From: Symbiodinium natans | Taxonomy: Eukaryota; Sar; Dinophyceae; Suessiales; Symbiodiniaceae | Length of the DNA: 42,204 bases | Reading direction: 5' to 3' | Assembly (NCBI GenBank): GCA_905221605.1 | Contig: CAJNDS010002707.1 | Location: 267,501-309,704, forward strand | Part shown: one piece after another, positions 29,919 through 38,500 of the stretch | Position numbering within the stretch: position 1 is the first letter of the stretch | How the letters are laid out: every line of letters begins with the position of its first letter | The notes under the pieces: generated by a model | The model's database searches: none | Seen by the model: the letters and a program-made list of their open reading frames with translations, nothing else | What the model was told of the DNA's origin: nothing | Position numbers and translations under genes: made by a program

Positions 29919-31816
29919 ATGGTGGCAGCCCCCCTGCTGCCCCGATGGGCCCTCACCCTGGCCGCCGTCGCCCCGCTGGTCTTCCCGTGCGTGCTGTGCG
30001 GGACAGGCCCCGTGCGACGGAGGAGGAGTTTTTAGCAGCCATCTAAGCCCTAAGCCCGATAAGCCCTAAGCCCTAAGCCCTAAGCCCTAAGCCCTAAGCC
30101 CTAAGCCCTAACCCCTAAGCCCTAAGCCCTAAGCCCTAAGCCCTAAGCCCTAAATCCTAGAGAGGTTGCTAGAAGAGGCTGGCAGGGTTTCCCGGTTTAG
30201 GGTTTAGGGTTTCGGGTTTAGAGTTTAGGGTTTCCGGCTTTGCATTCCTAAACCCTAAACCCTAAACCCTAAACCCTAAACCCTAAACCCTAAACCCTGG
30301 CGGTTGGAAACCAGAAGCCTGAGGCTTGAATCCATGAAGCCTTGAAACCCTGAAGCTCTAGTCAGTGGCCTCAGGATTTCTATCGGGGTTTAGGGTTTAG
30401 GGTTTAGGGTTTAGGGTTTAGGGTTTAGGGCTTAGGGAGACAGTTGAATGCACACACAAGGGACAAGTGAAGTTTCATCCCCATCCCCGGAATATGTCTC
30501 AGAATTCCCTAAACCCTAAACCCTCAACCCATTCTCGGAAAAGTGCTGCCCACATGCTCCGTGTACCCCAGAAGAGACGTGCACCATCATCTCAGTGTTC
30601 GCTGGCCCCCCACGCTAAGCGGCTCCGAGCCCTAAATTCCAAACATCCCCAAGCGAAATAACCCCAAACCGCAACCCCCAAACCCTAAATCCCAAACTCC
30701 AACCCCTAAACGCCAACATCCCCAAACCCTCAACACCCTAAACCCTAAACCCTAAACCCTAAACCCTAAACCCTAAACCCTCAACCCTAAACCCTAAACC
30801 CTCAACCTTAAACCCTAAACCCTAAACCCTAAACACTAAACCCTAAACCCTAAACCCTAAACCCTAAACCCTAAACCCTAAGTCCAGGTCCCGCAATCCA
30901 GCGGCCGTGGATCGGCGCCACAGCCGAAGGACCGGGTAGGTGGGGGGTCTTAGGGGATTCAGGGGGCGTTTAGGGTTTAGGGTTTGGGGTTTAGGGTTTA
31001 GGGCTGCTCTGCTCGCTTGCTTGTTTCAGCATGCAGGCGATGCAGTGGGCATGCGCAAGGGCCTGGTTGCAGCAGGAGTTGCCTAGCAGAATCTAGAGAT
31101 CAGTGAGCTAAAAGCGCAGATGACTCTCAAAAGAAGCCGTGCCCCCTGACCCTTAGGAAACTCTCGCGGCGTGGCAACCACGATTATTATTGATCTTGTC
31201 AGTACCGTTGTTTTTTGTCGAGGAAAGCCATCTCGGACAAAATGATAGGTCAAAAGTACCCGATTCGCGGGCAACATTGCCTGTGTGGCACATGAGACTG
31301 CGCGAGAGCGCGAAGACCAGTTGGAGGCTCTTGATGTGTGGAGTGCAGCAGTGACGCTGCATCAGCTAGCTTCTGGGAGCCTACTCTTGGGCGTCCCAGT
31401 GGCTCGACGCAGCTCCAGCTGTGCAGTCTGTTGAGCTGCGCTTTTGCTGTTTGCGCCCCGATGCCTTCAGAAACGGAAATGAGCCAGACCCAGAATACTT
31501 GGCGTGTTGCGCAGCGCATGCTGCGTGTGGATCCGCACGAGCGACTCAGCATGCAAAGCCAGGCAGATCCAGGCAGGCTCGGATTGACTGTTTGCCACGC
31601 GTGCCAAAATGGCTTATAATTGGATATAATATCACGTTTCGGATGGTTGTTGCTTGAGTGCAGCTCCAGGGTCTACCGTTACAGGTTGAAGAGTCTTTGA
31701 GTCGTGGGCATGAAAGTTTATGCCTCGCGTTTGACATGCCTTCCCCCCACACCCCCCTGGGTGTGTGGGGGGCGCCATTCCACACAGGACTTACTGCCGC
31801 AGCGCGGCAAGACGCC

Positions 31817-31869
<53 letters not shown>

Positions 31870-32504
31870 ACCCTAAACCCTAAACCCTAAACCCTAAACC
31901 CTAAACCCTAAACCCTAAACCCTAAACCCTAAACCCTAAACCCTAAACCCTAAAACCCTAAACCCTAAACCCTAAACCCTAAACCCCAAACCCTAAACCC
32001 TATAAGTTGCCAGAAGTACGGTGGAAGCTAAGCTCCAGTTCTTGAACGGCAGCTCGAAGCCTTGAACCCAGCCTTTTGAAAGGAGGATCGCTAGATTGCC
32101 ACAGCATATGCGGTCCCGCGGACGATGCAGATTCGAGAGAGGTGAAGGTGCGTGCTTTCCGGTTTCGGGTGCGCAGTCGTGGGGTGTTGGGGTGCTTGAG
32201 AGACGCCATCATTATCATTCCTTAAGCCCGAAACCTTAAACCCTAAACTGCAAGCAAACCTCCGGGACGTGGCGGTCTTTTCAGTGCAGTCTCGCAATCT
32301 TCCTGCTAGGGCCTCCAAGCCCTGAATCAACCGATGCCTTCTGGTAGGCCATCGAGTTTTTGAAGACGCTGTGGCTGCCCGGGGACACGAACGCCACCAT
32401 CCCCGAAGCCAACACTCGCAAGTACCTCTCAAGTTTTTTCAGCGTGTTTTATGACAACGCCACCCGCGTACGGGACTTGGCCATCAAGCATCCGCCCCCT
32501 GGGG
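29919..32504 (+). CDS. LRR gene, signal peptide and N-terminal exons
   Basis: ATG at 29919 (gccATGG) starts MVAAPLLPRWALTLAAVAPL, a clear signal peptide or anchor. Next exons read VPQSSGRGSAPQPKDR, HAGDAVGMRKGLVAAGV and AIEFLKTLWLPGDTN...FFSVFYDNATRVRDLAIK. The GC donor at 31081 and the acceptor at 32347 are both followed by GCC. An upstream ATG at 29912 is in another frame and gives no signal peptide. Confidence 0.7.
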
Positions 32505-35500
32505 GAGCACTGGTGACTGCGTCGCAAATGAGCTGCGCGTTGCGACACTCGCCTCGGTTTTGGTCAGGCTTTTTTTGGTATCCAACCGCCTTAGAGTCTT
32601 AAGCTGCCCTTGAAAAATTTTTTCACCCTGTTTGATCAAAACTCAGTCACTTAAGGTTTCGTTTTTCATTCCTTAGGCATGCTTAGCATGTAGGTGTCAG
32701 GGTTCAGAGGGCTACTCCCCTAACCCTTCCGAATCTGCGTGTTCCAGTTTCCTGCATCAGCGGGTTTCCCGGCTGCTGGTTTCCCGAATCCGCGCTTTTG
32801 ACTTCCGAGTGCGCGTTTTTTCAGCTTCCCGACTCCTTAGGGATTCTTGAGAATCATTTAGATTTTTTTTGGGCACTGTAAATCCTAACGAGCAGCTAAA
32901 GAAATAGATAAAAACAATATACATATATATAGTTTTGCTAGGGTTCCGAGTTCGGTAGAGAATCAGGTGGTTCCAGTTTCCGAATCCCCGCGTTTTGAGT
33001 TGTGAATCACCCGCTGACCCACCGCTGGAATTCTTTCGGGGGTGGGGGTTTAGGGTTTGGGGTTTGGGTTTAGGGTTTAGGGTTTAGGGTTTAGGGTTTA
33101 GGGTTTAGGGTTTAGGGTTTAGGGTTTAGGGTTTAGGGTTTAGGGTTTAGGGTTTAGGGTTTAGGGCAGGGTTTAGGGTTTAGGGGCTGCAGGGGCTTCG
33201 GAGGGCTTGTGGGGTGCATGGTGATGTGAAGGAGTGAGGGCAGCTTTCGCAACACCCCTTGAAATCATCGCTGTGCATGTGTCTGGTGTCTAGGGCAGGG
33301 CCCCCCAAGCGAAGGCCCCACCCCAAAGGAATTTTCAAGGGGTGCCCTCAAGCACTCAACCCCAAACCCCAAACCCCAGCTACGATCCGCTTAAGAACCA
33401 CCAAAAGAGAAAGGAGAATAATCCCCCGTGTTATGTACCCTTATAAGGAAGAGTATATTCCCCTGCTTTGCGGGGAGGCCTCAAGCAAACCCTAAACCCT
33501 AAACCCCAAACCCTAAACCCTAAGCCCTAAGCCCTAAACCCTAAACCCTAACCCTAAACCCTAAACCCTAAACCCTAAACCCTAAACCCTACGACCCAGG
33601 ATGCCTGGCCCATCTCCGCGGCCTCTTCGTGGACAACTCTGGGATCGCGGGCGCTTTGGGCGACCTTTTTCTGCCAGAACACCTGGCGGGGCCACCTAGG
33701 GAGTTAAGGGGGGGATTCGAGGTAGGGTTTAGGGTTTAGGGTTTAGGGTTTAGGGTTTAGGGTTTAGGGTTTAGGGTTTAGGGTTTAGGGTTTAGGGTTT
33801 AGGGTTTAGGGTTGAGGGTTTGGGGTTTAGGGTTTCAGGTCGCTTGGTGGGGCCCCAACTAGGGCTCGGGTTTCAAGGTTCGGGGCGCAGCCGGGAACTC
33901 CCCCCGGTTTCGGGTTTCGGGTTTCGGTTTCGGGTTTCGGGTTTCGGGTTTCGGGTTTAGGGTTTGGGGTTTGGGGTTCAGGGTTTAGGGTTTAATTAGG
34001 GTTTAGGGGTGTTTCCCCGTATACTCGCAGTCCTTTGTAGGGACTATAGTAGGGGATACTATGAACCTTGCTAAGGACTGTTAGTATAAGGGGGAACATC
34101 CTCATGTATCAGTTGCAAGGCTCCTCATTTTGAAACTGATTTCGGCGTTTCCCTGAATCAAGGTCGAAGGCTGCGGCTTTGGGGGGTTTTTAGGGTTCAG
34201 GGTTGAAGGGGTTCAGGGCATAAAGGTTCGTGGAACTTACTAACTTGGGCAAGCTACTGTTCTTAGGGTCGTTACATGGTCCCTCAATGATATGGGCCCT
34301 TAAAAGGGGACCCCTTATGTACCCGTGGCTCAAAACCCAAGGGCCCATACTTCAGAATTGTTTAAAGAAGGCAAGGGACCAGGACCATAGAACTACCCTT
34401 AGGACTGGTAGTATAGACGGGGGGTAGTAGGGTAACCCATGACAGGTGGAACTGCATGCTCGCGAGTGCCCTCTGCGAGGTCCCGATGACTTGGGGCTTA
34501 TAAGCCCTAAACCCCAAACCCCAAACCCCAAACCCCCTAAACCCCCTAAACCCCCTAAACCCCCGAAACCCCCTAAACCCCCTAAACCCCCTAAACCCCC
34601 TAAACCCCCTAAACCCTAAACCCTAACCCCTTAACCCTAAACCCTAAACCCTAAACCCTAAACTCTAAACCCCAAACCCCAAACCCCAAACCCTAAACCC
34701 AAAACCCAAAACCCTAAACCCTAAACCCCAAGATCTGGGGCCCTTGGATCCAGGTAGGGTCTACGGGGTTTGGGTTGAGGCTTGCTGGTTGCATGGGTGC
34801 AGATGCGGGGAGTGGAGCATTGTGCTCAAGCACGGTCGCGTGGTGACGCAGTGGTGAGAGGACTTGGTGTAATACTTAGACTTTAGCTACGCTAAAAGTG
34901 GTCTGAACAAGGCCCATCCCTTGCTCGAATACTGGCGTTTGTCGTAAATGAGGCCCTGGACAGACACACCGGCCACCCTCTGAGCCCCCAAAGTGCAAAA
35001 AGCCGGATTGGCTTCGGAACCCTGACCCCTGAACCCCGAATCCTAAACCCCAAAAACCAAAACCCAAAACCTCAAAACCTCAAAACCCCAAAACCCCAAA
35101 ATCCCAAAACCCCAAAACCCCAAAACCTCAAAACCTCAAAACCCCCCAAAACCCCCAAAGCCCCAAAACCCCGAACCCCCAAAGCCCCAAAGCCCCAAAG
35201 CCCCAAAAACCCAAACCCCTGAGCCAGGCGCCTTGGCTGACCTCAACCTGCAGAACCCGCTCAAGGGCCTGAAGCTCTCAGGCAAGCGTCCCAAGCCCTA
35301 AATCCCTCAACCCTAAACCCTAAACCCTAAACCCGAAACCCGAAATCCCTCAACCCTAAACCCGAAACCCTATATAACTCCTTCAACCCTCGGCCCTGTG
35401 CCTTACCTGAACCTTATAGTCCCTAAACCTCAAGAAAACCCCAGCCTCTCTAGACCCGAGAACCTAAGCTCGTAGTTAAACCTTAGACCCGAAGTCGCTG

Positions 35501-38500
35501 GAACATTGTCACTACACCCTCGGTTCAGGGTTTAGGGTTCAGGGTTTAGGGTTTAGGGTGGCCGAAATCCCCAGATCCTGGAAAATTCTGTAGGCTTTCG
35601 GAAGAATTATCAAGAGTATTCCCGTATGTTCCCTATATAGTTCCACTACAATAACCCCCCTCCCCCCTTCCCCCCCTCCCACCCACCAAAAACAAACCTT
35701 TTCTGGCAACCCTGAACCCTAAACCCGAAACCCTAAACCCTAAACCCTAAACCCTAAGCCCTAAACCCTAAACCCTAAACCCTAAGCCCTAAGCCCTAAG
35801 CCCAAACCCTAAACCCTAAGCCCTATACTAACTGAATCCTTCTTCAGGCAAGAACCCACGGGACATCTATGGGGACCTCCATGACCTCAAGGACTTCAAG
35901 TCTCTTGAGTGACTGTCTAGGGTGTAGGGTCTAGGGTTTAGGTTAGGGTTTAGGGTTTAGGGTTTAGGGTTTAGGGTTTAGGGTTTAGGGTTTAGGGTTT
36001 AGGGTTTAGGGTTTAGGGTTTAGGGTTTAGGGTTTAGGGTTTAGGGTTTAGGGTTTAGGGTTTAGGGTTAAAGTTATCAAAATCAGGAAGCCCTAAACAC
36101 TGGATCTGATGTTCGTCCGAGAGGAGTTTATTTGGGACCGCCTGGAGTTCCTCGACTTCCGCGGCGCGAGCTCGATTACCGGGAACCTTTTCGTCTCCTT
36201 GGGAAAGTTTTTGGTTCGTGGCTTTCTTTATTTTTTTTTCGTGAAGGGTTGCTTGGGGTTTCTGGATAGGGTGCGGCCATCCTTGTCTAAAGTTTGCTTT
36301 CATGATCTATACATATATAAGCGTACATTCGTGCACATGTATATGCAGATGTATGTGCATATGTATATGGTCGTGTATATGCATATGCAGAGGTATACAG
36401 CACCCTAAACCCAAAACCCTAAACCCCAAACCCCAAACCCTAAACCCTAAACCCTAAACCCTAAACCCTAAAACCTAAACCCTAAACCGTCACACGCTGT
36501 TGTGCTTCAGTCTCCAATGACTTTCGAGGTTCCGACCAAGGCTCAGTGCTTGTGCCCCTGGAGCCTTGGAACCCTAAACCCCCTGAGCCCTTAAAGCCCT
36601 TAAAGCCCTTTAAAGCACCCTTTAAGCCCTTTTACGCCTTGCTCTTAAAACCCTTCAGACCCTTAAAGCACTTCAAGCCCTAAACCCTTGTTGGTGCTTT
36701 GAATGTGCAAAACCAAGTGATGGGCCTATCTAAACTTTTTTCGACTCTAGTCACGGCTTCGGAGAAGTACGGGAACCGATAGGGGTGAGGTTAGGGTGGA
36801 GGATTTTGGGGTTCAGGGGCCGGGTTTTCGGGTTTAGGGCTTCTGGGATGGGAACTGTTTGGACGTGTCGGCAGCGCCCTCAGTCCAGGTTTATGGATTT
36901 AGGGGTTTAAGGCTCGGGCGAAAGGGCTAAGGTGTCCCATTGCCAGCAAAAATCGCAACTTCGTCTTGCAAGGCTTCACGCTGTGTGGATCAAAGCTCCC
37001 AAGCCCCCCGCAAGAACGAGAGGCAAAACCCTTTTTTATATGGCATAGAAAGGGAATGAACGCTAACACCTGGAAACCCTATAAACCCTAAACCTTACAC
37101 CCTAAGCGCCAAAGGAACCTCTCCGCGCTGGTCTCTGCATTGGATATCCGGCGGCTGAGAGGCGTCTTCCTCCAGAACCTCGGGCTTAGGGTTTAGGGTT
37201 TGGGGTTTGGGGTCCAGAATTTAGGGTTTAGGGTTTGGGGTTGAGGGTTTAGGGGTTTGAAGTGTTGGGGTCTCTGGCTAGAGGTCTCGGGTTTGGGATC
37301 TGGGTTTGGGTGCTGGAGCCATCGCCGCCACATGAGAGACAGCCACCCTTCACCCTTGCAACAATCAAGGTACACCTCCGTCACCGGAGACATCACCCAG
37401 CTTCTGCGCGCCAACAAGTTGCTTAGGGGATAACTTGGGAATAGTTGTGTTAATTTTTTTGGGGGGTACTACAATATCATATTCCTAAGAAACAGCAACA
37501 AGTAGAACATTTTTGCGAGGGTTCACTATAGTAGAAGCCAAAAAGTTGGAAACTCAATAGTCTCAATCCCTAAGAGTAAAGTGTAGGCAATCCCAGCACT
37601 AGTTGTCCTTAAAGAGGTTTCCAACTTTTTGGGGTTCTCACTAAGTTCAGAAAGAGGCTCATGACGTGGCTGGACCTGCGTGGCACAAGGGCGTACGGCT
37701 CCATCAACTCGGAGTGGCTCGACCTTGGCCAGGACCTGATCCTTGGTTTAGGGTTTAGGGTTTAGGGTTTGGGGTTTAGGGTTTAGGGTTTAGGCTTCGC
37801 CTTTAGTTGAACTTTAATCTTTTTGGGTTTCCTTATTTAGTAGGAATGTTAACGTCTAGCCTTTTTTCCCTTTGGTTATTGGAGAAGTAAGGATCTATTT
37901 GCGCCTCAGCAATTCACGAGTGACCTTCAACATGGACGAGCCCGCGATCGTGCCCTGGCTGCTGAGAAGTTTGCTTTTTCCCATCTCGGGCCCCCTAAGA
38001 GGTAGGTGTTCAAGCCCAAAACCTAAGTGCTTTCGTATGCTCTGCTCTGGAACCTCAAACGAAAGGAACTGGACTTCAAGAAGTGACCCTAAGTTTAGGG
38101 TTGAGGATTGAGGGTTGAGGGTTGAAGGAATAGGGTTGAGGTTTACACATGGCACCCAAGTAGAGGACCCCCGAACCGAGGCACCCAGACTTACAACAGC
38201 ACCCGAAGTGTCCTTGCCTTGAGTGTTGAGCCCGCCGCTTAAGGTTTAGGGTTTAGGGTCTAGGGTGAGGGGTTTAAGAGGTGCGAAAACTTAGAGAAGT
38301 TTCGCCCGCAGCCGGCCCAAGCCCCTTAGTAATGCAACCCTAAACCCTAAACCCTAAACCCTAAACCCTAAACCCTAAACCCTAAACCCTAAACCCTAAA
38401 CCCTAAACCCTAAACCCTAAACCCTAAACCCTAAACCCTAGACCCTAGACCCTAAACCCTAAACCCTAAACCCTAAACCCTCAACCCTAAACCCTAAACC

